Shown piece after piece: positions 42,610-51,700 of a DNA stretch of 64,000 nucleotides. A program made the translations under genes and the position numbers. Positions within the stretch are counted from its first letter, which is position 1, and each line of letters starts with the position of its first letter. Location: the NCBI RefSeq assembly GCF_022682305.1, contig NZ_CP093532.1, forward strand, positions 1-64,000, written 5' to 3'. The notes under the pieces were generated by a model. That model did no database searches. It was not told where the DNA came from and saw only the letters and a program-made list of their open reading frames with translations. The DNA is from Shinella zoogloeoides. Its GTDB lineage: Bacteria; Pseudomonadota; Alphaproteobacteria; Rhizobiales; Rhizobiaceae.

Positions 42610-42863
42610 AACGTAGTGGTCTCCAAGAACATTCAGGACTGATCCCAGGCGTCGATGGTCAAGACCTGATCGGCAGGACAGGCGGCTACGCGGTCGGGAA
42701 CTGGATGGTGTTCAGTCTCATGCCGACCCCATTCGATTGATCGCGTCGCTTGCGGCACGCTGCGACGCAAGGAGGTTTGCGACCTGGTTTAGCAGCCGTG
42801 TCCGCTGCATGTCTGTTACCTATCTCCCCGACCGCTCATTGGACCAACTCCAGAGATTGGGCT
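42610..42863. other. Interval upstream of the tnpR operon, possible res region
   Basis: About 250 bases with no convincing gene. Being directly upstream of the tnpR operon it should hold its promoter and may hold the res site. I do not see a clear set of resolvase half-sites. Confidence 0.3.
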
Positions 42864-43220
42864 CTATCGCTCAGCCAATACGAAACCGGCATTGGCTGAT
42901 GCCACAACCGAGACGAACACAAATGGCTCGGTACCTGTATTTCGCGCCCCGTGCACTTGGCCCGGTCTTGCCACGGCTATCTCACCTTCCCTGAGGGCAC
43001 GAACAATCCCATTGCCCTGAAAGTAATCAGCCATTCCCGACAAAACAGTCCACGTGTCTTGGCCGTGAGGATGAATGTGAGCCGCAATTTCCTGCCCGGG
43101 ATGGACATGCCAAACCACGATAATTGAGTCTCGGGTTTCAAGCACAACGGAACGAATAGGCTCGCCTTCGGACGGCTGAACATACTCGGCTACAGAAAAT
43201 ATTCTCGATTCAACAGTCAT
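42864..43220 (-). CDS. Cupin-domain protein
   Basis: A single-domain cupin of 118 aa with both motifs: VWHVHPGQEIAAHIHPHGQD (metal-binding His cluster) and ARPGQVHGARNTGTEPFVF. Cupins of this size are often small isomerases, oxygenases or sensors; the substrate cannot be told. The ATG at 43220 follows a purine-rich ribosome site. It is transposon cargo on the same strand as the HepT/MntA genes. Confidence 0.85.
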   Translation of the reverse strand: MTVESRIFSVAEYVQPSEGEPIRSVVLETRDSIIVVWHVHPGQEIAAHIHPHGQDTWTVLSGMADYFQGNGIVRALREGEIAVARPGQVHGARNTGTEPFVFVSVVASANAGFVLAER

Positions 43221-43267
43221 CGGAGATCCCTCTTTCACAGTGCCCCCAGACAGGCTGGATATGAATT

Positions 43268-43441
43268 CTAACTCGAATTTGAACGGGAGGCTGGTCGTGC
43301 GGTCGTGCAGTTGCCGATGAGCGTGTCGGCTGCTGCCTCCTTGCCCACCAGCGAACTCACGTCCGTTGCGGCCATCCAGAAGGTCTTGCCCGAGCGCGGC
43401 TCATAGGTCGCGGGATCGAACACGCCAGAGGGGCCGAACAT
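43268..43441 (-). CDS. Small ORF between cupin and HepT genes
   Basis: A frame of 57 codons, MFGPSGVFDPATYEPRSGKT then FWMAATDVSSLVGKEAA, ending with a low-quality Ser/Arg tail. The first 40 residues look like real protein and the tail does not, so it may be a truncated gene. No family is recognised. Confidence 0.3.
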   Translation of the reverse strand: MFGPSGVFDPATYEPRSGKTFWMAATDVSSLVGKEAAADTLIGNCTTARPASRSNSS

Positions 43442-43456
43442 CGGCGGCTTGATTGG

Positions 43457-43843
43457 TCATGGCTCCATGCCTTTGTCGTTACGGTCTTCATCGTCGGCAT
43501 CCTGACGCACGGCGGGCAATTGCTGGAGCAACGCCGGCAGCCATTCCTGTACCGTCTCCCACACCACATCGAGGTTGATGTCGAAATAGCCGTGAGCCAT
43601 GCGATTACGCATATTGCGCATGCTGCGCCACGGCACGTCGGCATGCGCCTGGGTGAACTCGACGTAGCCATCCATCACCTTTGTGGCCGCCTCGCCGATG
43701 ACGATCAGGCTCATGATGACGGCCTGCTGGGTGCGCTTGTCGGCCAAGAAGTCGTCCTTGGCCATCCCTTCCACGAAGCTGCGCGCATCGGTTGCGGCCT
43801 GCTGAATGTGGTCGAGGTAATCGGGCAGGCGGTTCTCGCTCAT
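43457..43843 (-). CDS. hepT: HepT-type (HEPN) toxin
   Basis: A HEPN-domain ribonuclease-type toxin of 128 aa with the RX4HXY motif in MRNRMAHGYFDINLDVVWET and an all-helical N terminus. In the characterised HepT/MntA family the toxin is silenced by AMP addition carried out by MntA. The ATG overlaps the mntA stop as ATGA. Tn3-family transposons are known to carry toxin-antitoxin pairs near res, HEPN/MNT included. Confidence 0.92.
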   Translation of the reverse strand: MSENRLPDYLDHIQQAATDARSFVEGMAKDDFLADKRTQQAVIMSLIVIGEAATKVMDGYVEFTQAHADVPWRSMRNMRNRMAHGYFDINLDVVWETVQEWLPALLQQLPAVRQDADDEDRNDKGMEP

Positions 43844-44136
43844 ATCGGTTGCGCCTCCGCGAGCACCTTGGCCCGGAACTTCGGCGGCAGGTCGCCGGGA
43901 GTCAGCAGATCGACGTCAACGCCGAGCAGCGATTTCAGTTCTTCTTCCAAATCGCCCAAGTCCAACAACGTGGCACCGGGCAGCGCATCGACCAACAGGT
44001 CGAGGTCGCTGCCATCCCGGTCGGTGCCATGCAGCACCGAGCCGAAGACGCGCGGGTTCGCGGCGCGAAAGCGGCCTACCGCTTCACGCACTGCGCTTCG
44101 CTTCATGTCAAGCACAACAGACGGTCGCATGCGCAT
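43840..44136 (-). CDS. mntA: MntA-type nucleotidyltransferase antitoxin
   Basis: A minimal nucleotidyltransferase of 98 aa with the GSX10DXD signature (FGSVLHGTDRDGSDLDLLVD) and a later Asp in DVDLLTPGDL. It precedes and overlaps the HepT gene. It would modify HepT to block its activity. Start codons at 44136, 44130 or 44106 are possible. Confidence 0.92.
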   Translation of the reverse strand: MRMRPSVVLDMKRSAVREAVGRFRAANPRVFGSVLHGTDRDGSDLDLLVDALPGATLLDLGDLEEELKSLLGVDVDLLTPGDLPPKFRAKVLAEAQPI

Positions 44137-44288
44137 CCTTTCTTATCGAAACTCGTTGAGATGATATGCAATCAAGAATAGAATTTCAAGAACTATTTTC
44201 GAGAATCGCAATGCCTTGATTCCCGTGCCGCGCCGGTTGCCTTGGCGGGCTTGTCACAAACCTACGTTTTCAAGAAGAAGGAAACCGC

Positions 44289-47255
44289 ATGCCCCGCCGT
44301 TCGATCCTCTCCGCCGCCGAGCGCGAAAGCCTGCTGGCGTTGCCGGACACCAAGGATGAGTTGATCCGTCACTACACGTTCAGCGAAAGCGACCTCTCCA
44401 TCATCCGGCAGCGGCGCGGCCCGGCCAATCGGCTGGGCTTCGCGGTGCAGCTCTGCTACCTGCGCTTTCCCGGCGTCATCCTTGGCGCTGATGAGCCACC
44501 GTTCCCGCCATTGCTGAGACTGGTCGCCAACCAGCTCAAGGTCGGCATCGAAAGCTGGGACGAGTACGGGCAGCGTGAGCAGACCCGACGCGAGCACCTG
44601 GTCGAGCTGCAAACGGTGTTCGGCTTCCAGCCGTTCACGATTGGCCACTACCGGCAGGCTGTCCAGTTGCTGACCGAGCTGGCCATGCAAACCGACAAGG
44701 GCATCGTGCTGGCCAGAGCCTTGATCGAGCACCTGCGGCGGCAGTCGGTCATTGTGCCCGCCCTCAACGCCGTCGAGCGGGCGAGCGCCGAAGCGATTAC
44801 CCGCGCCAACCGGCGTCTCTACGACGCCTTGGCTGAGCCGCTGACGGACGTGCATCGCCGTCGCCTCGACGATCTGCTCAAGCGCCGCGACAACGGCAAG
44901 ACGACGTGGCTGGCCTGGCTGCGGCAATCCCCGGTCAAACCGAACTCGCGGCACATGCTGGAACACATCGAACGCCTCAAGGCGTGGCAGGCGCTCGACC
45001 TGCCCTCCGGCATCGAGCGGCTGGTTCACCAGAACCGGCTGCTCAAGATCGCCCGCGAGGGCGGCCAGATGACGCCCGCCGACCTGGCGAAGTTCGAGCC
45101 GCAGCGGCGTTACGCGACCCTGGTGGCGCTCGCCATCGAGGGCATGGCCACCGTCACCGACGAAATCATCGACCTGCATGACCGCATCCTGGGCAAGCTG
45201 TTCAATGCCGCCAAGAACAAGCATCAGCAGCAGTTCCAGGCATCCGGCAAGGCGATCAATGCCAAGGTGCGGCTGTTCGGGCGCATCGGCCAGGCGCTGA
45301 TCGAGGCCAAGCAAGCGGGCCGCGATCCGTTCGCCGCCATCGAGGCCGTCATGTCCTGGGATGCTTTCGCCGAGAGCGTCACCGAAGCGCAGCGGCTCGC
45401 GCAACCCGAGGACTTCGATTTCCTGCACCGCATCGGCGAGAGCTACGCCACGCTGCGCCGCTACGCGCCGGAATTTCTCGACGTGCTCAAGTTGCGGGCC
45501 GCGCCCGCCGCCAAGGACGTACTCGACGCCATCGAGGTGCTGCGCAGCATGAACAGCGACAACGCCCGCAAGGTGCCCACCGACGCGCCGACCGAGTTCA
45601 TCAAGCCGCGCTGGCAGAAGCTGGTGATGACCGACACCGGCATCGACCGGCGCTACTACGAACTGTGCGCGCTGTCGGAGCTGAAGAACGCGCTGCGCTC
45701 CGGCGACATCTGGGTGCAAGGCTCGCGCCAGTTCAAGGACTTCGAGGACTACCTGGTGCCGCCCGCGAAATTCGCCAGCCTCAAGCAGGCCAGCGAATTG
45801 CCGCTGGCCGTGGCCACCGATTGCGACCAGTACCTGCATGACCGGCTGACGCTGCTGGAAACGCAGCTCGCCACCGTCAACCGCATGGCGCTGGCCAACG
45901 AGCTGCCGGACGCCATCATCACGGAGTCGGGCCTGAAGATCACGCCGCTCGATGCGGCGGTGCCCGATACCGCACAGGCCCTGATCGACCAGACGGCGAT
46001 GATCCTACCGCACGTCAAGATCACCGAATTGCTGCTGGAGGTAGACGAATGGACGGGCTTCACCCGGCACTTCGCCCACCTGAAGTCAGGCGACCTGGCC
46101 AAGGACAAAAACCTGTTGCTGACCACGATCCTCGCCGACGCGATCAACCTGGGCCTGACCAAGATGGCGGAATCGTGCCCCGGCACGACCTACGCCAAGC
46201 TGGCCTGGCTGCAAGCCTGGCACATCCGCGACGAAACCTACGGGGCGGCACTGGCCGAGCTGGTCAACGCGCAGTTCCGACATCCCTTCGCCGAGCATTG
46301 GGGCGACGGCACCACGTCATCGTCGGACGGCCAGAACTTCCGCACCGGCAGCAAGGCCGAGAGCACCGGCCACATCAATCCGAAATACGGCAGCAGCCCA
46401 GGGCGGACGTTCTACACCCATATCTCCGACCAGTACGCGCCGTTCCACACCAAGGTCGTGAACGTCGGCGTGCGCGACTCGACCTACGTGCTCGACGGCC
46501 TGCTGTATCACGAATCCGACCTGCGGATCGAGGAGCACTACACCGACACGGCAGGGTTCACGGACCACGTCTTCGCGTTGATGCACCTGCTGGGCTTCCG
46601 CTTCGCCCCGCGCATTCGTGACCTGGGCGACACCAAGCTCTACATCCCGAAGGGCGATGCCACCTACGAGGCGTTGAAACCGATGATCGGCGGCACGCTC
46701 AACATCAAGCACGTCCGCGCCCATTGGGATGAAATCCTGCGGATGGCCACCTCGATCAAGCAGGGCACGGCGACGGCCTCGCTGATGCTCAGGAAGCTTG
46801 GCAGCTACCCGCGCCAGAACGGCCTGGCCGTCGCCCTGCGTGAGCTGGGACGCATCGAGCGCACACTGTTCATCCTGGACTGGCTGCAAAGCGTCGAGCT
46901 GCGCCGCCGCGTGCATGCCGGGCTGAACAAAGGCGAGGCGCGCAACGCGCTGGCCCGCGCCGTGTTCTTCAACCGCCTGGGGGAAATCCGCGACCGCAGC
47001 TTCGAGCAGCAGCGCTACCGGGCCAGCGGCCTCAACCTGGTGACGGCGGCCATCGTGCTATGGAACACGGTCTATCTGGAGCGGGCCGCGAACGCCTTGC
47101 GTGGCCACGGTCAAGCCGTCGATGACGGCCTGTTGCAGTACCTGTCGCCGCTCGGCTGGGAGCACATCAACCTGACCGGCGATTACCTCTGGCGCAGCAG
47201 CGCCAAGATCGGCGCGGGCAAGTTCAGGCCGCTACGGCCGCTGCAACCGGCTTAG
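44289..47255 (+). CDS. tnpA: Tn21-type transposase TnpA
   Basis: A full-length Tn3-family transposase of 988 aa. The N terminus ([20 protein letters not shown]) and the C terminus ([19 protein letters not shown]) match Tn21 TnpA, with scattered substitutions along the length. The catalytic regions are [27 protein letters not shown] and [20 protein letters not shown]. The stop overlaps the right terminal repeat. It moves the 40834-47288 element by replicative transposition. Confidence 0.97.
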   Translation: MPRRSILSAAERESLLALPDTKDELIRHYTFSESDLSIIRQRRGPANRLGFAVQLCYLRFPGVILGADEPPFPPLLRLVANQLKVGIESWDEYGQREQTRREHLVELQTVFGFQPFTIGHYRQAVQLLTELAMQTDKGIVLARALIEHLRRQSVIVPALNAVERASAEAITRANRRLYDALAEPLTDVHRRRLDDLLKRRDNGKTTWLAWLRQSPVKPNSRHMLEHIERLKAWQALDLPSGIERLVHQNRLLKIAREGGQMTPADLAKFEPQRRYATLVALAIEGMATVTDEIIDLHDRILGKLFNAAKNKHQQQFQASGKAINAKVRLFGRIGQALIEAKQAGRDPFAAIEAVMSWDAFAESVTEAQRLAQPEDFDFLHRIGESYATLRRYAPEFLDVLKLRAAPAAKDVLDAIEVLRSMNSDNARKVPTDAPTEFIKPRWQKLVMTDTGIDRRYYELCALSELKNALRSGDIWVQGSRQFKDFEDYLVPPAKFASLKQASELPLAVATDCDQYLHDRLTLLETQLATVNRMALANELPDAIITESGLKITPLDAAVPDTAQALIDQTAMILPHVKITELLLEVDEWTGFTRHFAHLKSGDLAKDKNLLLTTILADAINLGLTKMAESCPGTTYAKLAWLQAWHIRDETYGAALAELVNAQFRHPFAEHWGDGTTSSSDGQNFRTGSKAESTGHINPKYGSSPGRTFYTHISDQYAPFHTKVVNVGVRDSTYVLDGLLYHESDLRIEEHYTDTAGFTDHVFALMHLLGFRFAPRIRDLGDTKLYIPKGDATYEALKPMIGGTLNIKHVRAHWDEILRMATSIKQGTATASLMLRKLGSYPRQNGLAVALRELGRIERTLFILDWLQSVELRRRVHAGLNKGEARNALARAVFFNRLGEIRDRSFEQQRYRASGLNLVTAAIVLWNTVYLERAANALRGHGQAVDDGLLQYLSPLGWEHINLTGDYLWRSSAKIGAGKFRPLRPLQPA

Positions 47256-47288
47256 CGTGCTTTATTTTCCGTTTTCTGAGACGACCCC
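47251..47288 (-). repeat. Right 38-bp terminal inverted repeat (Tn21 type)
   Basis: The exact complement of 40834-40871. The tnpA stop codon falls inside it. Immediately outside begins the truncated traG reading frame. Confidence 0.95.
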
Positions 47289-48608
47289 ACCAACAAGGAA
47301 GTGGCTCCCCTCACCCGCGCCGATACCGGCCTGCTGATCGGCCGCGATCCAAAATCAAAGCGGCCGCTGCGCTATGACGGCCCGGCCCATCTGCTGACCA
47401 TGGCACCGACGCGCACCGGCAAGGGCGTGGGAACCATCATCCCCAACCTGCTCACCGCCGACCGCTCCGTGATCTGCATCGACCCAAAAGGCGAAAATGC
47501 CAAAATCGCCGGCCGCGCCCGCCAGCAATTCGGCCCGGTCCATGTCCTCGACCCCTTCGGTGTCACCGGCCAGCCCTCGGCCGCCTTCAATCCTCTCGAC
47601 CAGCTCGACCCGGCCGGCCTCGATGTCGCGGAAGATGCAAGCACCTTGGCCGACGCCCTCGTGTTCGATGAACCGGGCATGGCCGGCGAAGCGCATTGGA
47701 ACGAGGAAGCCAAGGCGCTCGTTGCCGGCCTGATCCTCCACATTGCCGCCAGCGAGCCGCGCGACAGGCGAAACCTCGCCGCCCTGCGCGAAGCCCTCAC
47801 CCTCGCCCCTGAAGCCTTCGCCGCGCTCCTGAAGGACATGCAGGCGTCAACGGCCGCCTCCGGCCTGATCGCCCGCGCCGCAAACCGCCACCTCGGTAAA
47901 TCCGACCGAGAGGCCGCCGGCGTCCTCTCGGCCGCGCAGCGCCATACCCATTTTCTCGACAGCCCGCGCATGGTCGCCGTTCTCGGCCGATCCGATTTCG
48001 GCTTTGCCGATCTCAAGCGCCGCAACGTCTCGGTGTTCCTCGTCCTGCCGCCCGATCGGCTCGCCACCTATTCCCGCTGGCTGCGCCTGCTCGTCTCGCA
48101 AAGCCTGATCGACATGGCCCGCGATCCCGCCAAGCCGGCCGCCCCGGTCCTCTATCTACTGGATGAGTTCGCCGCCCTCGGCCATCTGGCCCCCGTCGAG
48201 CGCGCCATGGGCCTCATGGCCGGCTACGGCGTCCAGCTCTGGCCGATCCTGCAAGACGTTCACCAGCTCCGCGCCACCTATGGGCAACGCGCCGGCACCT
48301 TCCTGTCAAATGCCGGCGTCCTACAAGTGTTCGGCGTCAACGATCACGACAGCGCCCGGCTTGTCTCCGATCTGCTCGGGCAGGAAACCGTTGTGTTCCA
48401 GACTATGAGCCGGGCGCTCGATTCCGACAAATCCGGCATTTCCTACGGCGAGCAACACACGGCCCGCCCGCTGCTGACCCCCGATGAAGTCCGCAACCTG
48501 CCGCAGCATGTCGAATTGCTGTTCCTCGCCGGGCAACGGCCGATCGTCGCCGGCAAGCTCGCCTATTATGCCGATTCCGAGTTCCGGGGGCTGTATGACG
48601 CTCCCTGA
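47289..48608 (+). pseudogene. traG: traG/virD4 coupling protein, 5'-truncated
   Basis: 439 codons open directly from the Tn21-like end (TNKEVAPLTRADTGLLIGRD). Walker A is APTRTGKGVGTIIPN, with CIDPKGENAKIAGRA, Walker B APVLYLLDEFAALGH and a natural C terminus (YYADSEFRGLYDAP). The N-terminal membrane helices are gone, so it cannot anchor at the membrane as a working coupling protein. A GTG at 47301 could restart translation of a soluble ATPase fragment. It is a different gene from the fragment at 39002. Confidence 0.9.
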
Positions 48609-48609
48609 C

Positions 48610-48653
48610 GTAACAAGAAGCGGACCCGGCGCTTTGCGCCGGGACTTTGTTAC
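48610..48653. terminator. Hairpin after the truncated traG
   Basis: A nested inverted repeat: outer arms GTAACAA/TTGTTAC (48610-48616 and 48647-48653), inner stem CCCGGCGC with complement around TTT (48625-48643). It starts 1 base after the traG stop. No long T-tract follows, so it is either a terminator or a protein-binding palindrome. Confidence 0.6.
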
Positions 48654-48732
48654 GAACGGCCCTCCGGCCGGCCCGCTCTCATCATCTAGGGCCGTAGGGA
48701 CGGCCGGGGGGCGGGCCACACGCGCAAGCATT

Positions 48733-48765
48733 AGCGTATTTAGCTATTTACGTATCAACGTGCAT
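48733..48765. repeat. ACGT-rich partition-type repeat, copy 1
   Basis: The 19-mer CGTATTTAGCTATTTACGT (48735-48753), itself near-palindromic, is identical to 49079-49097. The two copies bracket the small RHH gene at 48755-49051. Candidate binding site of the RHH partition protein. Confidence 0.65.
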
Positions 48766-49051
48766 AAGGCTCGATCGGCGGCAATCCGTGCTGTGCCAGA
48801 ACGGCCGAAAGCCCGGCCTCGGCCATCGCCTGAATTGTCGTGCCCTCTGCATCTGCGAGCTGGCGAAGGCGCTGCCAGTCCGATCGCCGGACCTTGACCG
48901 TAAGCGCGACAGTCTCGCCCCCTCCCCTCTTTCGCCTCGGCGTCGGGATTTCCACGGCCGGGCGGTCGTCCTCGATCGCTGCAAGGCTGGTGGCTTCCGC
49001 GCCGGCCCTCGGGCGGGTGAAGGCCGCGAGGCCGGTTGCTTTCTTTGCCAT
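48755..49051 (-). CDS. RHH-type partition partner (third replicon)
   Basis: A protein of 98 aa with a disordered N terminus (about 1-48) and an RHH-like C-terminal part (VALTVKVRRSDWQRLRQLAD, TTIQAMAEAGLSAVLAQHG). It follows the parA gene on the same strand by 36 bases, with a near-palindromic 19-mer on each side. It probably plays the ParB role for the ParA at 49088. Confidence 0.75.
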   Translation of the reverse strand: MAKKATGLAAFTRPRAGAEATSLAAIEDDRPAVEIPTPRRKRGGGETVALTVKVRRSDWQRLRQLADAEGTTIQAMAEAGLSAVLAQHGLPPIEPYAR

Positions 49052-49078
49052 AGGTTTCGCTCCTTCAATACGCTCTTA

Positions 49079-49097
49079 CGTATTTAGCTATTTACGT
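49079..49097. repeat. ACGT-rich partition-type repeat, copy 2
   Basis: Identical over 19 bases to 48735-48753, overlapping the last codons of parA. It is preceded by the related AATACG word at 49067. Confidence 0.65.
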
Positions 49098-49711
49098 TCT
49101 AAGGCGTCCTTGATCCACGCCCACAAAGCCCGGATTTCCTCGGCTGCCCTGCCCTCGGCCTCAAACTCCGTCACGGCGCTGCCGGTCGTGACGGCGCGGG
49201 CGAACGCGCGCCGGTCGGTAATCTCGCCGGGGACGATCGGCAGGCCGTAGGCTTCCAGCGCCGCGCGCGTCTCCCCGATCTCGGGCGCGCGGAACGGGCA
49301 GGCGGACAGGACGAACGCACCGCGCACCTTCGCGGCCGTCACGATCTCGACGGCGGCCGGGACCGCAGCGAGGTCAAACGCGGAAGGTCGGACCGGAATC
49401 AAGACCAGCTCCGACCTTCGGGCTATCTGGCCGGCCGCCGGGGCGGCATGGGGCGGGGCGTCCACTACTGCCAAGGTCATACCCTCGCCCTCGGCCGCCC
49501 TAAGCGCGGCGTCCAACTCCCCGGCCTGCGCCGTGGCGACGATCGGCGTTCCGGCTTCCCGCGCGCTCGCCCATGCGGTCGCGCTTTCCTGTGGGTCCGC
49601 GTCGATGACGCAAACCCGTTCGCCGGTCGCCTCGGCCGCCACGGCGGTATGAACCGAAAGCGTGGTTTTTCCGCTCCCGCCCTTCTGGCTCAAAAACGCA
49701 ATGACGTTCAT
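49088..49711 (-). CDS. parA: ParA partition ATPase (third replicon)
   Basis: A protein of 207 aa with the deviant Walker A MNVIAFLSQKGGSGKTTLSV, CVIDADPQESATAWAS and LAVVDAPPHAAPAA. It is the small type Ib form without an HTH. The upstream region (49722-49778) carries repeats of the AATACGT/ACGTTAAT type. It belongs with the RHH gene downstream and the replication gene at 50629. Confidence 0.92.
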   Translation of the reverse strand: MNVIAFLSQKGGSGKTTLSVHTAVAAEATGERVCVIDADPQESATAWASAREAGTPIVATAQAGELDAALRAAEGEGMTLAVVDAPPHAAPAAGQIARRSELVLIPVRPSAFDLAAVPAAVEIVTAAKVRGAFVLSACPFRAPEIGETRAALEAYGLPIVPGEITDRRAFARAVTTGSAVTEFEAEGRAAEEIRALWAWIKDALERK

Positions 49712-49721
49712 GCGTCAATCC

Positions 49722-49778
49722 TTCTTTGCGTGAATACGTATTAAAGCATATAGCTAAGGACGTTAATACGTCTTTAAG
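49722..49778. repeat. ACGT-rich repeats upstream of the third parA
   Basis: Contains AATACGTATTAA, AGCATATAGCTAAGG and ACGTTAATACGT, related to the 19-mers at 48735 and 49079 and to clusters at 50425 and 51995. Likely parA promoter with operator and centromere function. Confidence 0.55.
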
Positions 49779-50084
49779 TTAGTGCGGCCATTCCTCGGCC
49801 GGCCAGTCCCGCGACGTGTGAATGACGCGCACGATCACGACGCTTTCCCGGCCCGCTACGTCCCGCAGCTCATAGGCGATGATGTAGGGATGACGGGCGA
49901 GGGACTTTTCATAGGTCCCGCTCACCCGCCCCGGCCGGCCGGTCGCAAATTCGCCGAGCTTGTTCCCGGCGTCCTCGATCGCGTCCACGACCCGTTCGGC
50001 GGCGAATGGGTTGTCCTCTGCGATATAGCGCAGGATTTCGAGGTTATCCCGCTGCGCCTCAATCGACCAGACAACCGGCCTCAT
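49779..50084 (-). CDS. parE: ParE-type toxin (third replicon)
   Basis: A RelE/ParE-superfamily toxin of 101 aa (VVWSIEAQRDNLEILRYIAE, KSLARHPYIIAYELRDVAGR, VVIVRVIHTSRDWPAEEWP). The TSRDWP ending is common in this group. Its start overlaps the antitoxin stop as ATGA. Confidence 0.9.
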   Translation of the reverse strand: MRPVVWSIEAQRDNLEILRYIAEDNPFAAERVVDAIEDAGNKLGEFATGRPGRVSGTYEKSLARHPYIIAYELRDVAGRESVVIVRVIHTSRDWPAEEWPH

Positions 50085-50350
50085 CCGCGCGCGGCTTTCC
50101 GGCGCTTCGCTTCCTCGATAACCTCACGCATTTCCGCGACGGCCTGCGCATGAGGGATCACTCGGCCGGCCGCCGCATCAGCCATGCCGCGCTTGATACC
50201 GTCGATGATTTCAAGCTCGCGATCGACATAGGCGGCGACGGCCTCGCCGGCGAGGAAGGATTTGCTTCGCTGCGTGTCGTTCGCGATCCGGTCGAGCTTT
50301 TCTTTCACATCGGCCCTAACCCGAATCGTCATGGTGGTGCTGGCGGTCAT
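50081..50350 (-). CDS. parD: RHH antitoxin (third replicon)
   Basis: An antitoxin of 89 aa with an N-terminal RHH (TMTIRVRADVKEKLDRIAND, SKSFLAGEAVAAYVDREL) and a C-terminal helix of the type seen in ParD/CopG partners (MREVIEEAKRRKAARG). It is coupled to the ParE-type toxin and probably autoregulates the pair. Confidence 0.9.
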   Translation of the reverse strand: MTASTTMTIRVRADVKEKLDRIANDTQRSKSFLAGEAVAAYVDRELEIIDGIKRGMADAAAGRVIPHAQAVAEMREVIEEAKRRKAARG

Positions 50351-50424
50351 GGAATCGCCTCCGTGTGTTGAATTGTGTACATCCTAGCACGGTTTCCCAG
50401 CCGCCGCTATCGCCTTCTATCAAG

Positions 50425-50470
50425 GTAATACGTTTACACGTCAATACGTATTAACGTAAATAATTAAGCA
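50425..50470. repeat. ACGT-rich repeat cluster
   Basis: A run of GTAATACGTTTACACGTC, AATACGTATTAACGT and related words upstream of the antitoxin gene. It belongs to the same family as the clusters at 48735, 49079, 49722 and 51995. The rest of the 50351-50628 gap is GC-rich, with no gene seen. Confidence 0.55.
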
Positions 50471-50628
50471 CCGCCCTTGCCCCTCGCTCCCTCTCGAAAG
50501 CCCATAGGACGCTGGCCGCAGGCGCGAACGGTGCGGATTAGGTGGTGAGGGTGCCGCTTCCCGGCCCGCTTATACGCGGGCCGGAACCGCCGCAGGGCCG
50601 CGAAAGCGGCCCGAACAGCGGCGACCGC

Positions 50629-51507
50629 TTATGTTTCCCCTTTTAGATATAGATGAGATGGGGATTCAGTCTGGTTATCGGACTCACGTTTCATCACACT
50701 CTTTGCCAGCATCACGAGGGCCTTTCCGAGCGGGCCATCGCCGGCGTCGAGCTGCGTTCGCTCATCGAGGGGCAGGGTGGTCTTGTAGGCGTTAATTGCC
50801 TCGCTCCAAGCCCGCTGATCCTGTCCATGATCGGCAGGCGGGGGCGAGGCCTTGCCGAACCGGCCGAGAAACTGACGGGCCTTTTCCGGCAGGGACAGGC
50901 GATAGGCGTTGCTCGTCTGCTGGACCTGTGGGCCGCGCCCCTCGTTGCCGGTCGGCTCGTAGCGCCGCAGCCAGTCGATGAAACCATGCGCCCGCAGGTT
51001 CTTCAGCGCCCGCACGATCGAATCCCGCGACCGGCCGAGCCGATCCATGATCGTGGTGATTGATGGCTCAAGCCGGCCGGTGCGGAAGTCGATGAGATTG
51101 ACGAACAGCCGCAGCACGTCGAGCGCCACCGATCCTAGCGGGCCGCTGCGCTCGCCCTTCTCGTGCAATCCGGCCTCGTTGTAGATTTCGGCCGCCTTCA
51201 AGATCGCCTGCACGTCCTTGCGTGTCGTCGGCCGCCATATACGACCCTCCGATCGCCCCCGGATATGACTATGCCGGCGAACTGGCGTCGGGCATCGCTC
51301 GGCCGGGGGGGGCAGGACCAGGCTAAAGGTTCCCTGTCCTGATCCCTGCAAGGCGGCCCGGCGCTCATGGGCGAGCGTCGTAAGCTCCCCGGCCTCGTCG
51401 TCGGTGAGCTGGCCCGCGCCGTATCGGCTCCAAACCTCCCGCATGATCTCATCAAGCGCGTTCCCGCGCGCGCAGCCGATCGCGGCCGCGTAGTGCGTCC
51501 TCAACAT
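50629..51507 (-). CDS. Replication-type protein with helix-turn-helix
   Basis: A protein of 292 aa. The central winged-helix-like region (SITTIMDRLGRSRDSIVRAL, KNLRAHGFIDWLRRYEPTG) resembles the RepA/HTH replication proteins of sphingomonad and rhizobial plasmids and integrative elements. The N terminus (MLRTHYAAAIGCARGNALDE) is soluble. It sits with parA/RHH and parDE, so it is the best candidate initiator of the third backbone. No canonical iteron array was found next to it, only the ACGT-rich repeats. A pure regulator is the main alternative. Confidence 0.65.
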   Translation of the reverse strand: MLRTHYAAAIGCARGNALDEIMREVWSRYGAGQLTDDEAGELTTLAHERRAALQGSGQGTFSLVLPPPAERCPTPVRRHSHIRGRSEGRIWRPTTRKDVQAILKAAEIYNEAGLHEKGERSGPLGSVALDVLRLFVNLIDFRTGRLEPSITTIMDRLGRSRDSIVRALKNLRAHGFIDWLRRYEPTGNEGRGPQVQQTSNAYRLSLPEKARQFLGRFGKASPPPADHGQDQRAWSEAINAYKTTLPLDERTQLDAGDGPLGKALVMLAKSVMKRESDNQTESPSHLYLKGET

Positions 51508-51662
51508 ATGCCCTCGTCCTTCCATTTGAAGGACATGACGGCGCGGACGGCAGGCACGGCGCTCCCGTTTCCGCAAGAATCAATCTTGCGAATTGGAGTG
51601 CTCTAGCGTAGATAGGGGGAGACTTATCGGCCCCGGCTCTACGGTGTGTCTGACGGCCTACA

Positions 51663-51696
51663 AAAACGCTCGACCGTTGGCGCGGTCGGGCGTTTT
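51663..51696 (-). terminator. Terminator of the small RHH gene
   Basis: Arms AAAACGCTCGACCG (51663-51676) and CGGTCGGGCGTTTT (51683-51696) pair with one mismatch around a 6-base loop. On the minus strand the hairpin ends in a T-run, 5 bases after the stop of the gene at 51701. Confidence 0.8.
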
Positions 51697-51700
51697 GCCG

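Larger units (their letters stand above)
40834..47288. mobile_element. Tn21-like transposon with HepT/MntA cargo, perfect 38-bp ends
   Basis: Perfect 38-bp inverted repeats (40834-40871 and 47251-47288, starting GGGGTCGTCTCAGAAAACGG) have the Tn21 type sequence. Inside are tnpA at the right end and tnpR at the left end, both running into their terminal repeats. Between them are three unknown genes, a cupin gene and a HepT/MntA pair. The 5 bases outside the ends differ (CTTGC on the left, ACCAA on the right), so there is no target duplication. The two flanks belong to unrelated DNA. Confidence 0.93.

Noticed and set aside
42737..42994. Plus-strand 85-codon frame upstream of the cupin gene
   Set aside because: It overlaps the cupin gene antisense and has no family features; kept only as an unassigned interval.
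44262..45839. 525-codon open frame on the minus strand inside the Tn21-type tnpA
   Set aside because: It is fully antisense to a recognised transposase in high-GC DNA, has no ribosome site and its product has no family features; it is a codon-bias shadow.
39002..48608. Two traG pieces as one gene interrupted by the transposon block
   Set aside because: Both pieces contain their own Walker A region with different sequence, so they cannot be halves of one gene.
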